Positions 10,805-23,325 of a DNA stretch of 64,000 nucleotides are shown one piece after another; position 1 is the first letter of the stretch; the number at the start of each line of letters is the position of its first letter. A program made the position numbers and the translations under genes. The DNA comes from Deinandra increscens subsp. villosa. Lineage: Eukaryota; Streptophyta; Magnoliopsida; Asterales; Asteraceae. The stretch spans positions 48,441,980 through 48,505,979 of the forward strand of contig JBCNJP010000025.1 of assembly GCA_039602395.1 (NCBI GenBank). Reading direction: 5' to 3'. The notes under the pieces are model-generated. The model saw nothing but the letters and a program-made list of their open reading frames with translations, was not told where the DNA came from and did not search any database.

Positions 10805-13800
10805 TGTCACACCCCCAAAAATTCACCCGCAGAGTATCACCACACTGGAGGCGTGACAAATTAGGATCTCAGTCGTCAGATACACAAAACAGTCTATATG
10901 CATGTTTAAAACATTTAAAACCAAAATTTTAATAGTCCAAAAGTTTTAACAAAAGTTTTTAGAGTTTGCGAAAGCGTAAATCAAACCATAACAAGTTTAA
11001 GTGTCTTGCGCCCAAGGCGCTCAAATGATAAAATAGTTTGAAACATAAACATGCACGTAAAGGAGATGAACCATGATCTTAACGTGCTCCTTAGCGCTCC
11101 TAAGGAACTGAGAAGAAACATGCTAAAGTGTTAACACAAGGTTGGTGAGTTCACAGGGTTTAAGTAAGCTGACAAATAAACATTTATCTAAAAACAATAA
11201 CATAACCGGTTATCCTCAACGAGGCCTTGTCACACCCCAACTGATGGCGGAATACGTCGAGGCGCAATAATTGTCCAGATGCACACAACACTAATTAAAT
11301 GTTGCGATATTCTTAATTAGCCCATTTCATAACAATAGAATAATACAAGGTAATAAAATACAATTCAATGATAATTACAAATTAACTTGATTACACTATG
11401 TCTCACTAAGTCCACATGCATCCTAAAGTGTCATCAAAGCGGTCAACAACATCTGATAGCAAAACCTGCAACATGTACAAAATAAGGGTCAACTATGAAT
11501 AGTTGGTGAGTAAACATAAGTGTATCGTACAATATAGATTTAAAACATGTGATTCTATGTGTTAGGTGTAAACATATATGATAAACATGAAATGAATCAA
11601 AGCTCATAATAGGCGACGCACACAAGCACTTGGCATTTAGGCTTTCAATCACAAGGCGCCACACGCGAGGCAGACTAAGTGGGTTGCCACACCAATATAT
11701 CTATTATCGTAACCTCGATTCATTGAGCTAATGAGATGCGTCAAATCATTCCATCGTTCAGTCGTTTCATCGTTCCATCGTTCAATCATTCATAGCAATA
11801 ATCCACACATGTATAACCACACAAGTATACACATAACAATCACATCGATCGCATATAGTTTTAGAATAAAGCATAAAGAGTTTACGTTCAAATGGTACAT
11901 GTTACACCCGAAAACAGTAAAAGGAAAGGGGCTATGAATACTCACCTGACATGGAGTCATGGAGACACAAGGTAAAGAATGACACCACGACATGAGACGA
12001 GTAAACCCGGGAACGAATTCGACATCTAAACGAGATGGACGAATAAAGAATAAATAAATAATTGATTAATTAAGCACATAGATAAGTAAATAAATAAATA
12101 AATAACTTAATCTTCACGACACACTTGACCTGACGACTCGTTGGTGAGGTGATTATGGTGATAACATACAATTAGGGTCGTGAGTTAGTTCGTTCCTACA
12201 ACTAAGTCAAACGACGAAAAAATAAATGCTCATTCAACTATTTATCCTTATGACGTCACAAATATTATTTATTTTTTATAAAAATCGCATAAGTCACATT
12301 TATCATCCAAAAGTTAATTCTAGGCTAATCTAAACATAAACATGCCACAAATATTAGTTTCATTTTTTATAAAATCGCATAAAAGTCTACATTACTATAC
12401 AAAATAATTTATTTTTAACCGAATGCCCCTACTTTAAATTCTAGACAATAAAACCCAAATCTTTAAGCATGCAACCCAACCAAATCATTTCATTTATGAC
12501 TAATCTTGCTTGGATGACCTATATCTATTGATATCGTCATCAAACAATCAAATTGATATAGATCTAAGCATAAACGTACAATAAATATATTTATTTTCAA
12601 GAAAAATTCATCAAAATGGCATCTTTTATCACCAAAACCCTAGATCTACTGACAATATCATGATCAGATGACGAATCATGTATCAAAATGTAAACTTTAA
12701 CTTGATAGACCAAGATCCATGAATTTCCATCAATATCCATCAAGAAAATCAATAAAACCTAATAAAAATCTAAACTTTGAACACTTCATCACTAGATCTA
12801 TCAAATGCAATCATGTATAACTTAGATCTAACATAAAAAGGTTATAAAAATGCTACCTTTATCATAGAATGGCAAAAAATTAAGAAGGTACAAGAAAGAT
12901 TCGAAGGAACACACCAAATATGATGTAATATGGCAGTTCTAGATAGGATATGGTCGTAATCAGTCGTAATATGACAGCTAGGGTTGAAAAATAAGCCCAA
13001 AAGAAGCAAAAATGGGTTTTTAAACGGGGTATCTGGGTTTTTCCTGACTTTTCGGTGGGTGGTACGCGTCGGATGGCATTGTGCCCATCATGGTACGCAG
13101 CGCGTCCATGGGTGGCCAGCCCATTGACTTTTGTTGACCAACGGGATAAATCAGTGTTTTGGCCATGCATTTTGGGGATTTCATCACCATTGGATTCATT
13201 TGGTCATTCTGTCACACCCCAACCAACGGCGGAATATGTTGGGGCATGAAGATTGTTCAGATGCTCATGACAACTAATATAGTTACCAAATTTAAACATG
13301 CCACTCATTAAATAATAATCAAGTCTTACATCTCAAATAAAATCCAAACAATAATAAATAGATAAACTGTTTTTAAGGTCTTATTCTAGGTCCATAGCAT
13401 GTCCTATGTGTCCACAAATAATCATTAGCTATGTGCCTATGTCCTGCAACATGTACAACATAATAAAGTCAACTACTAGAGTTGGTGAGTAAGCATAGGT
13501 TTAATATAGAATGAAAGTGTAAACAATGCGATCTAACGTTACGTGGAAATGCACAAATATGAAAGAACATGTAATGAAATAAAGCAAGTACTAGAGTGGT
13601 GCATAAACCAATCCTGATGTTTAGGTTACCAATCACTCGACGCCAAAACCGGTCAAGTCAAGTGGGATGTCACCCCAATAGATCTATTATAGGAACCCAG
13701 GCTTTTTACAGTTAATGTTACGCGAATGATCATGAAATATAATGAAAGAACAACATGCAATATGACATACAGTTCATATACAAGCAAAACACACAATAAC

Positions 13801-14688
13801 GAACAAGAATCGCATTTGTGTTAAATAAAAAATATATAGTATGAAAGTTCGATAAGTGTACATGTTACACCCCAAAACATGAAATTAAAATGGGGCTATG
13901 AATACTCACCTGGTAAGCTAATCAGGTGACGAATAGCACGAATGCACGAGAGGAACTAAACTCGATGATTACCTAATGATTCGAAGACCCGAACAATTAT
14001 AAAATGCAAGACGAGCAAACCATAATTAAAATGATTAATTGGGGAAAATATTAATTACTAAAACTTCATGACAAAGCTGGAAATTATACATCTTTATCAA
14101 AATTACACTTTCTACCCTTAAGTTTCAATATATACATAAATGGCCCAAAGTGGTAATATTTTTCGATGATCATATTTTAACGCATTAAAACCTTACTATA
14201 TGCTTATTGAAAGTCCATAAGTGTGTTGATGTGTTTAAACCATTATGAAAATATTAGATTAGCAAATTACGTGATAAAAGCTTATTTTTAACGGGTCAAA
14301 ACGCATAATACCTATGTTTATGATCAAAATTCAGTTTTGATGATTTGAAAGCATCTAAATACACTTATAGAACTTATTAGAACAAGTTAGAAGCATTGTA
14401 AATGATTAATTGCATTTATATGCGTTTTTCTCCAATTTTATCGCTTATGAGAAGTTTGACTTTTAATATAATTAAGTTTAGATCAAAACCAACAATGAGG
14501 TATTAAAGTACATATGAAAACAAGAAAATTCTATGAAGAAATTTAAGTGTGAAAGTTGAAGGAGGTTGGTCAATTCGGAAGGTCAAACTGTTAGACAATT
14601 GATTTTTGAAAACTTGATCGAGGAGGCTTAGCATGACATTGAAGGTTGCAGAAGATTGTGTGAGGTTTATTATGATCATAAAAGCTGA

Positions 14689-14696
14689 TATTTATA
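14689..14696 (-). promoter_or_regulatory. TATA box in LARD-1 3' LTR
   Basis: Minus-strand TATAAATA, conserved at the equivalent place in the other LTR (21019-21026). It is the probable Pol II core promoter of the element. Confidence 0.5.
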
Positions 14697-14997
14697 GAGT
14701 GGAGGGTCGAATTACGGTTTTATGAGCATAATGGCAAGTCTTGGAGAGAATGTCAAGTTTTTTTAAGATGGAAACGAACCAATGGACAATTAAATTCATG
14801 TTAATTATGGATTTTGCTTGGGGAATAAGTTAAAGGACATTAATACGAAACCACAGGCGAAAAGGGAGCCTTAAATGGGTTTGAAATGAGAAAGTTATGT
14901 CCAAAACAATATCAGCTCAGAAATTGAACTCGCGATCAGGTATTCAGGTGAATGGGAAAGCATTAATACTGAGCGAGCCGGATAAAAACACCAAGTA

Positions 14998-15067
14998 TTG
15001 TTGGCCCAGTGGTCAAGTCGCTAAATTTAAAAGCAAGGGCCGCTGGTTCGAATCCAGCAGGCAACAA
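14998..15067 (+). tRNA. tRNA-like sequence embedded in LARD-1 3' LTR
   Basis: A 70-nt segment has a Pol III A box TGGCCCAGTGG (15002-15012) and a perfect B box GGTTCGAATCC (15045-15055). It has a 5-bp T-arm with loop TTCGAAT and an acceptor-like pairing TTGTTG/CAACAA, and is followed by T-runs (from 15071) that could stop Pol III. The anticodon arm is poor: CTTAAAA in the partner copy hints at a Leu(UAA)-type origin, but the stem does not pair. It is therefore a tRNA-derived or SINE-like relic, not a working tRNA. It runs antisense to the retroelement, about 300 bp upstream of its TATA box. Confidence 0.55.
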
Positions 15068-15700
15068 CAGTTTTATTCTTTTTTTTTTCTTTCTTTGCTC
15101 GTACGCATACGTTACTATCGGATTTGACCCAAATTTAAAACACAACTATACTAGACCCATAAGAACATGTTGAAATTAAAAAAAAATATGATTTTGAACT
15201 AAATATCGCGAATCAATAATTTTCTCGTTTTAACTCAAAATGTCCCCAAATTTTACGATCACCCATAATAATCATATAAAAATATCATGTAACATGAAAA
15301 ATATGGTTTTCGAGATTCACGGGCCATCCGGTTAATACCAAACTTGCGCGAAAACCGAAAATCATTTTATTTGCGTTTTACGCGTATTGTTTATCTAAAA
15401 ATCAAACGACTAATTCCGTTAACTTGGAAAATGACGGTGAGCTAATAAATGTATGAACTTCCTTTGTTTATCAATAAATGAATCCCGAACGCGCGTTTAA
15501 TTGCAAAATAAATTTATTCATTTGTTTGAAAACAATCCTAATTATTTGAACCATCTTAATAACGTAAAATTATTTTTGGATTATGAAAAACGGAGCCAAA
15601 AGTTTAATCCCATGTTTGAAAAGTTTTGATGGACTTCCAATCCGGACGGTGAGCTTGAAACGGGTCGGGTTTTGCTAACAGGTCGGAGACGGATGTTACA

Positions 15701-15740
15701 GTCTCCCCTACTTTAGGAAATTCCGTCCCGAAATTAGTAG
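15701..15740 (-). other. Polypurine tract and Del/Tekay-type pre-LTR block of LARD-1
   Basis: On the minus strand TTTCGGGACGGAATTTCC is followed by TAAAGTAGGGGAGAC directly before the 3' LTR. The purine-rich part is the plus-strand primer. LARD-2 has the same arrangement at 40155-40188. Confidence 0.75.
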
Positions 15741-18700
15741 AGACTTACGAGACTAGAAGATCATAGTAAAATAAACTTTATGAGAACCAAAGCTACGTCG
15801 AACCAGCACTAGAAGGATATCATGATGACATAAAGGTTTTACCAAAAGTAAGAATACGCTTTCAGTTAGTGTCTCTATAACGTTAGATCCACTTTCGCAT
15901 AGCCCCAAAGGCCGAACTACTATCGGTACAAGAGATTTTGACATAGGTTTTGACACAACTAACGACCAGGGCATGTCCTCAGTCCGACTCCCAGCCCACC
16001 TATGGAGCACCATTGATGTTTATATATTGTGTGTACCGCGGCTAACCCACCACAACTTTGATATCCATAAGTGTACTAGTCGCCTACTGAGAACTGCCGA
16101 TAGCATACAACAAACAAACGAAACTTGGTGAATGAAACAGGGATTGTGGTAGCCTGATGTAGACCGAATGACACCAAAAAGCTCGAGAACTGAAACCATG
16201 GTTTGAACTATAATTGAAATTATGTACGATCCAAAACAAATTGACCATGAAATAGTAACCGTAATCTCCCCTTTTTTAAGAGCGAGACTACTAGGATATA
16301 GAGTGTGAATGGTGAGTGTAACATGTATGATTTAGAGAAAATAACGAACCCGACTTGGCATCAAAATCAGTGAAATACTTCCACCTGATAACAAGAGACC
16401 ACAGACTTTTATCAAGACGACGCGCCAGTTTCCAGTGATCCAGATGGGTAGCGACCCACATCTAATTCACCTATTACTACGTGCGAAGTCTAAAATCCAA
16501 AGCATCCTTGTAAAAGCTGCAAGGCTTGCATTTATGACCAAAATCAACCGCATGTTGGAACTAGCATCACACACAATTGACAGTCATAATACGTATAGGC
16601 CTCGGACTTTGCAAGAATAGTGAGTGAGTGAAATACGTGATTGTAAGCACACGAGTGATAAATGATCAAAATGTAAGAATTTGATGAATGATTAGGGAAT
16701 GAGATATTCAAATCACAAACTGAAGCATGAGGTGGTGAGAAAAGTTCCAAGATAAATGAATAGCCCAAGGGGGAACACAAAAGTAGACTTTTGAGTTAAC
16801 AAAACGAGTTCATGAGTTTGAACCTCGCGAGTTGAATTCATGAACTGACTATTGAATCACTAAAATCGTGTCTATGAATTTAAAAGAATGAGATTCTTGT
16901 ATCGACTATTGAATCACCAAAGTCGAGTCATGAGTTTAAATGGCAAAAATGAGAGTCATGGATCGACTATTGAATACTAAATCCATGAATTTAAATGACA
17001 GAGAGAAATTCACGGATTATGTAGTAGAAATCAAGTTCGTGAAATGTCTAGTGAGTTGAAATCCATAAAACGAACAATAACATAAATATTTCCCCTAAGT
17101 TTATTGTTTGAATAGCACGGGTTTCATGATCAAAAGTCGAAAGTGGAATTAGAGTGAATTCGAATATCTCCAATGGAGGCAATCATGAACTTAGGAGTTG
17201 CAATTGGAGTTTGTGAATAATATGAGAGTGTCAACAATCGTGGGTTCGAAGGAGATGACCATTAACCAAAACAACATATATTTAAAAAATGAATTTTGAT
17301 GTAACCGTGAGCCAAAAGAAATCCATACCACTTGATAAAACATGTTCGGGAATCATCGTCACCATGGAGGAGAAAAATACTCTAAGTGAAAGTGGCTCTC
17401 ATGGGTTAATTGTTTCTAGATTTCTGAGAGGGTGAGACGGTAAGGTAACTTGCCATAGGAGTACACCACATATACGTAGGAGACGATTTGGCGAACGAGG
17501 GGGAGACCCGATACGTCTTTAGGAGATTCCTGAACGACTTGGATATCTTCGATCCCCCTTTCTTCATTACGACCTTCCATATGTTGGGCCGGATTACACC
17601 AGATACTACCTGCACAAGTATTTGTGGGCTGCGTGCCAGACATGAGCTTGAGCCCACCAACTGGTTATCCTCACGGATCCCCAAGACCTATTCGTCTGTG
17701 CATGGTTTCAAAGGAATTTAGACCAACAATAAAAGTTCTCTAAGAGAAAATGTGTGGAGGTGTTGTCAGCATGTGATGCTGAGGCATAATGGTTAACGAG
17801 TAGAATGCATAGTATGAGCATGACTCAAGAATCAAAAAGAAGTTTAACTTTGGGCAAAAACTTTTGAAGATGGTACACATGTAGGGCTGTTTACTTGAGA
17901 GTTCGTAAAGTCATTGACTCGTAAACATGGAATCCCGTAATATGCAAAAGTCATAACTCAGGAGTCCATTGACGAGGAACTTACTAGAAATATAAACGAT
18001 GATGGGTTGATATGGGTTTTGGAACAAATAGTTGTTGAGCATTCATGCCCTTTTAAAAAAAAATTGTTGTCAAAAGGCATGCAATATGCAAACCAATGAG
18101 ATTACGGGAGGCGAACGTGAAACATTTCCAATCGGGGGTTTTAAAAATACGAGTGGCTACGTTTTACAAGTTAAAGTTTAAGGTTGTGGGTTCAGGACAC
18201 AACCAAGCGCAACCTGGTTAAATAGTTTGACCGACGCATAGTTTGTATGGGCCGACCCAAGGTACACCCTTCGTGAATCACCACATTGGGTGTGCCCATT
18301 GGACATTGGTACAACAGGTTAGGCTTGTGGTCTAGAACCATGAGACATTTTTTTGGGTCCAAATGAGTTGGCAAATATGAGAGAAAATCATGACCAAAAA
18401 TACGTACACGACTACATGTGTGTTCTATGGAACCTTGGGATGTTGGTTTGAAATGAGGTGGTACACTGGTGGTGGTGATGACGGATGATAGATATGTATT
18501 TGAAAATCGTGAGAGAGGTGCACGAAGAAATCAAAAGATGCAAAATGCAAATCGAGAATAAGATTGTGAAGTCATGGAACTCAGGGTCCCAATAAAGTGC
18601 AAAGGAAAAACATATGAAATCATAAAACTTGGTAAAATAGATCCGTAATTGTGTAATGTAAATCGTGATATAGCATGTGAAGCAATACAACACAAGAGGT

Positions 18701-19518
18701 TGCATGCAACCGTAAATTTTTAAATTAAGCACCAAAGAAACGTAGGTGTCAATGAAACCTTGTAAATAGTATGACATTCAAAGTGGTAAATTGATTGAAT
18801 CAAAACACTGGGGAGAGAATGTGTAAATCATGAAAGTAGGTGTCCAATAACGAAAGTCATGAGAAAAATGTGTCACGACATTGAGGAGTTGATGGAATAC
18901 GAGGAATCATTATGTAAAACATGCATGTTGATAATCGTGAGGTTGTAAAACACAAAACATCAAGGTCATTGAAAACATAAGAATTGATAATAACACGCAA
19001 AACACGAAATCATGTTGATTTGATAAAGCACAATGGAATGGCCATCGTCTCCCGATTGGAAAACTACAACCGTGACTAATAAGAGTTATTTCATGGTTTC
19101 TAGCAGACATAATTTGGCCTAATAGGTTCAGACACTCTCATCAGGGCGTCCCAGGCAGGCATCCAGGTCCATCGGTTGATTCGGATTTATACACAATACC
19201 TGCCTGATGGAGACCCCAAATCACGGTGCTTTCCCCCTTCTAGTTACTACATGTCTATTGCTAGAAACCTAACCCCGACGAGAGTATAAAATCAAGAAAT
19301 CAATTTCCTAAATGGTACGTAAGGCACCATTACTAAGGAAAGAGGCTAGGAAGCCTTAAGTGTTAGTGCATGTTGTGTGTGATTTCGAGAAGGCATGTTT
19401 AGGAAGCATCCAGGAACAAATAGCAAAGTAAGGCATTCTAACATGAGCTAGACATGTGGGATACCCAAGGTATAGTATAGGTCATCCATTTCTAATAACC
19501 TAAATCCCTATAGCCAAG
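15741..19518 (-). other. Noncoding interior of LARD-1
   Basis: About 3.8 kb with no frame recognisable as gag, protease, RT or integrase. A somewhat GC-richer piece (17440-17720) is open for about 77-92 codons in several frames on both strands, but none resembles a known protein. A 60-bp degenerate tandem repeat lies at 16801-17045. Confidence 0.6.
16801..17045. repeat. Degenerate tandem repeat, about 60-bp unit
   Basis: The core GACTATTGAAT occurs at about 16847, 16904 and 16965, each followed by a segment like TCATGAGTTTAAATG. Partial units flank both sides, giving about four diverged units inside the LARD-1 interior. Confidence 0.6.
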
Positions 19519-19530
19519 GCTCTGATACCA
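19519..19530 (-). other. Primer-binding site of LARD-1
   Basis: Minus-strand TGGTATCAGAGC, three bases from the LTR start at 19534, complementary to initiator tRNA-Met. Confidence 0.85.
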
Positions 19531-19533
19531 ATC

Positions 19534-22059
19534 TGCCTCACCCCAACCAACGGCGGAATATGTTGGGGCATGAGGATTTTTCAGATGCTCATGACAACTA
19601 ATATAGTTACCAATTTTAAACATGTCAATCATTAAATAATAATCATTAAATAATAATCAAGTCTTACATCTGAAATAAAATCCAAATAATAATAAATAGA
19701 TAAGCTGTTTTTAAGGTCTTATTCTAGGTCCATAGCATGTCCTATGCGTCCACAAATAATCATTAGCTATGTGCCTATGTCCTGCAACATGTACAACATA
19801 ATAAAGTCAACTACTAGAGTTGGTGAGTAAGCATAGGTTTAATATAGAATGAAAGTGTAAACAATGCGATCTAACGTTACGTGGAAATGCACAAATATGA
19901 AAGAACATGTAATGAAATAAAGTACTAGAGTGGTGCATAAACCAATCCTGATGTTTAGGTTACCAATCACTCGGCGCCAAGGTCAAGTCAAGTGGGACGT
20001 CACCCCAATAGATCAATTATTGGAACCCATGCTTTTTACAGTTAATGTTACGCGAATGATCATGAAATATAATGAAAGAACAACATGCAATATGACATAG
20101 AGTTCACATACAAGCAAAACACACAATAACGAACAAGAATCGCATTTGAGTTAAATAAAAAATATATAGTATGAAAGTTCGATAAGTGTACATGTTACAC
20201 CCCAAAACATGAAATAAAAATGGGGCTATGTATACTCACCTGGTAAGCTAATCAGGTGACAAATAGCACGAACGCACGAGAGGAACTAAACCCGACGATT
20301 ACCTAATGATTCAAAGACCCGAACAATTATAAAATGCAAGACGACCAAACCATAATTAAAATGATTAATTGGGGAAAATATTAATTACTAAAACTTCATG
20401 ACAAAACTGGAAATTAGACATCTTTATCAAATTTACACTTTCTACCCTTAAGTTTCAATATATACATAAATGGCCTAAAGTGGTAATATTTTTCGATGAT
20501 CATATTTTAACGCAATAAAACCTTACTATATGTTTCTTGAAAGTCCATAAGTGTGTTGGTGTGTTCAAACCATTATGAAAACATTATATAGCAAATTACG
20601 TGATAAAAGCTTATTTTTAACGGGTCAAGATGCATAATACCTATGTTTATGATCAAAATTCAGTTTTGATGATTCGAAAAGCATCAGAATACACTTATGG
20701 AACTTATTAGAACAAGTTAGAAGCATTGTAAATGAGTAATTGCAATTATATGCGTTTTTCTTCAATTTTATCGCTTATGAGAAGTTTGACTTTTAATATA
20801 ATAAAGTTTTGATCAAAACCAACAATGAGGTATTAAAGTACATATGAAAACAAGAAAATTCTATGAAGAAACTTACGTGTGAAAGTTGAAGGAGGTTGGT
20901 CAATTCGGAAGGTCAAACTATTAGACATTTGACTTTTGAAAACTTGATCGAGGAGGCTTAGCACGAAATTGAAGGTTGCAGAAGATTGTGTGAGGTTTAT
21001 TATGATCATAAAAGCTGATATTTATACAGTGGAGGGTCGAATTAGGGTTTTATGAGCATAATGGCAAGTCTTGGAGAGAAAGTCAATATTTTTAAAGATG
21101 GAAACGAACCAATGGACAATAAAATTCGTTTTAATTATGGATTTGGCTTGGGGAATAAGTTAGAGGACATTAATACGAAACCACAGGCGAAAACAGAGCC
21201 TAAAATGGGTTTGAAACGAGAAAGTTATGACCAAAACAAGATCAGCTCGAAATTGAACTCGCGATCAGGTATTCAGGTGAATGGGAAAGAATTGATACTG
21301 AGCGAGCCGGATAAAAACACCAAGTATCGCTGGCCCAGTGGTCAAGTCGCTGAACTTAAAAGCAGTGTCGTTGGTTCAAATCTAGCAGGCAACAACAGTT
21401 TTTTTTTTTTTTTTTTTTTGCTCGTACGCATATGTTACTTATCGGATTTGGCCAAATTTGAAACAAAACTATACTAGACCCATAAGAACATTTTGAAATT
21501 AAAAAAAAATATGATTTTGAACTTTTACGAGTCTCTCGATTCGCGACCGAAAACGCATAAATATCACGAATCAATAATTTTCTCATTTCAACTCAAAATG
21601 TCCCCAAATTTTGCGATCACCCATAATAATCGTATGAAAACATCATGTAACATGAAAAATATGGTTTTCGAGATTCACGGGCCATCTGGTTAATACCAAA
21701 CTTGCGCAAAAACCAAAAATCATTTTATTTCCGTTTTACGCGTATTGTTTATCTAAAAATCAAACGATTAATTCCGTTAACTTGGAAAATGATCGTGAGT
21801 TAATAAATGTATGAACTTCCTTTGTTTATCGATAAATGAATCCCGAACGCTCGTTTATTTGCGAAATAAATTTATTCATTTGTTTAAAAACAATCCTAAT
21901 TATTTGAACCATCTTAATAACGTAAAATTATTTTTGGATTATGAAAAACGGAGCCAAAAAGTTTAATCCCATGTTTGAAAAGTTTTGATGGACTTCCAAT
22001 CCGGACGGTGAGCTTGAAACGGGCCGAGTTTTGCTAACGGGTTGGATACGGATGTTACA
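19534..22059 (-). repeat. 5' LTR of LARD-1
   Basis: Starts TGCCTCACCCCAACC (two changes against the partner's TGTCACACCCC) and ends CGGATGTTACA. It is clearly homologous to 13210-15700 over its whole length. Confidence 0.88.
21327..21396 (+). tRNA. tRNA-like sequence in LARD-1 5' LTR (decayed copy)
   Basis: Same position in the LTR as 14998-15067. The A box TGGCCCAGTGG (21331-21341) is intact. The B box reads GGTTCAAATCT, with two substitutions that would weaken Pol III factor binding. A run of about 20 T follows. Because both LTRs carry it, the unit was already part of the LTR when LARD-1 inserted. Confidence 0.5.
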
Positions 22060-23325
22060 CATTTCCACTAAAACCAAGTACAAACATGATATATAAACAT
22101 TTTCAGGTGATAATTAATTTAAAAAGATCCGTTTTATGGTCGGTATTGGTCGGTTTCACTGTTTTGCCATAACTTCTTCGTTTTTAATCGGATTCGAGTC
22201 CTGTTTTCACCGATTTTAATCATTTTACAATTCCAATCATATAAAACACATCCAAGCATGTAAAAATGGATGTTGCATACCAATCATTAAATTGTGAGCA
22301 ACAAAAAGGTCAATTTGCGTACGTATCACCATTAGGTTAATCACTAACGTTTTGAGACTCAACTTGTGCGTGATGACTCATGGCTTGATAATTGATTATT
22401 AAACTCATAAAAATGTGGAATTTAACATACGATGATCAAACACGAGATTCTCAGTAAACGACGAATCGCGTACCAAAATTACGTAAAAAACCGAAAATTA
22501 CTTTATTTCATTTCGAGACACCCAATTTGATTCCAATTGATTGTTATTAAGTATTTGATTTTGAAAAAAGATTGTAAATCATTTAGACTCAACAATTAGG
22601 GTAGAATCTCCCAAAAAAATTTCCGGTTTTTTTATAATTTGCAAATCGGTAAGTCACGAAATTTCAAAACGGGTCGGATTTCTCAGTTAGGTAAGACACA
22701 AATGTTACAGGCCTAACTAAAGCAGGAATCAAACATCCTGTAAATAAAATAGTTTTTAAACATTTATATACTTTGGGATAGCTAGTCCATGTTATTTGTA
22801 ACACTATAGGCCTCGTGTACTCACTACTGACAGTTTAAGACTTTGACTTCCAGCTATGCTATAATGCCAAGCATGAATAATGTTTAGGATAACATAATAC
22901 CCGTTACACTCCCTCAAAGAGGCAAGCGGGGGCTCGAGCGACTAGCTCGGGCAGGGTTTGTTAAGCCGAGCAGATCTACTTCATATTTCTCCATTGTCAA
23001 CCGATATTAATGGTACACAATTAGTGGAAGGACTCCCTTGGCAACAATTTATCCATGGTTTACAAAATAGTATATAAAATAAAAGCTCGAGTTTATCAAG
23101 AGTAACTGTTACCACATGTTTTCTCCTCCCGGAAGTTAAACAAGATAAAAAGGGGTTTGGAAAGTCATAACGGGTGCGTAAAAATAACTAAATAGTCAAA
23201 GTTTACGAAGAGGCATTGAATCTCTTAGACTTCACTTAAGACACATAACCGTGTAAGTGTTTGAATGTGTTGACTGACCGTCCCGATACACGCGGACAAT
23301 TGACAAGTTGACTCGACAACACAAT

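Larger units (their letters stand above)
13210..15700 (-). repeat. 3' LTR of LARD-1
   Basis: Starts TGTCACACCCCAACC and ends CGGATGTTACA. It is 2491 bp against 2526 bp for the partner LTR, with many substitutions and small indels, so the insertion is older than LARD-2. A TATA box (minus-strand TATAAATA) lies at 14689-14696. Confidence 0.88.
13210..22059 (-). mobile_element. LARD-1: non-autonomous LTR retroelement (8.85 kb)
   Basis: Two related LTRs (13210-15700 and 19534-22059) bracket a 3.8-kb interior without gag or pol. The minus-strand order is 5' LTR (22059-19534), PBS, interior, polypurine tract, 3' LTR (15700-13210). Flanks cattc (13205-13209) and cattt (22060-22064) form a target-site duplication with one mismatch. 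The interior is the insert of a large retrotransposon derivative. The block before the 3' LTR resembles the corresponding block of LARD-2 and of Del/Tekay chromoviruses, the probable source of its enzymes. Confidence 0.85.
11228..22709 (-). mobile_element. Solo LTR-1, interrupted by LARD-1
   Basis: Begins TGTCACACCCCAAC at 11228 and ends AAATGTTACA at 22709. It is flanked by a perfect 5-bp target-site duplication, ggcct (11223-11227 and 22710-22714). After removing the nested LARD-1 (13210-22059 plus one target copy) the LTR is about 2.63 kb. A single LTR bordered by a duplication is the product of recombination between the two LTRs of a full element. Ends and size fit the Del/Tekay-type Gypsy group. 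Confidence 0.85.

Noticed and set aside
14998..15067. Functional tRNA gene
   Set aside because: The anticodon stem does not pair and the acceptor stem has a mismatch. It is inside both LTRs of a retroelement, so it is a tRNA-like relic.
17406..17721. Overlapping open frames on both strands in LARD-1
   Set aside because: Several frames are open at once because of local composition, and none gives a recognisable protein.
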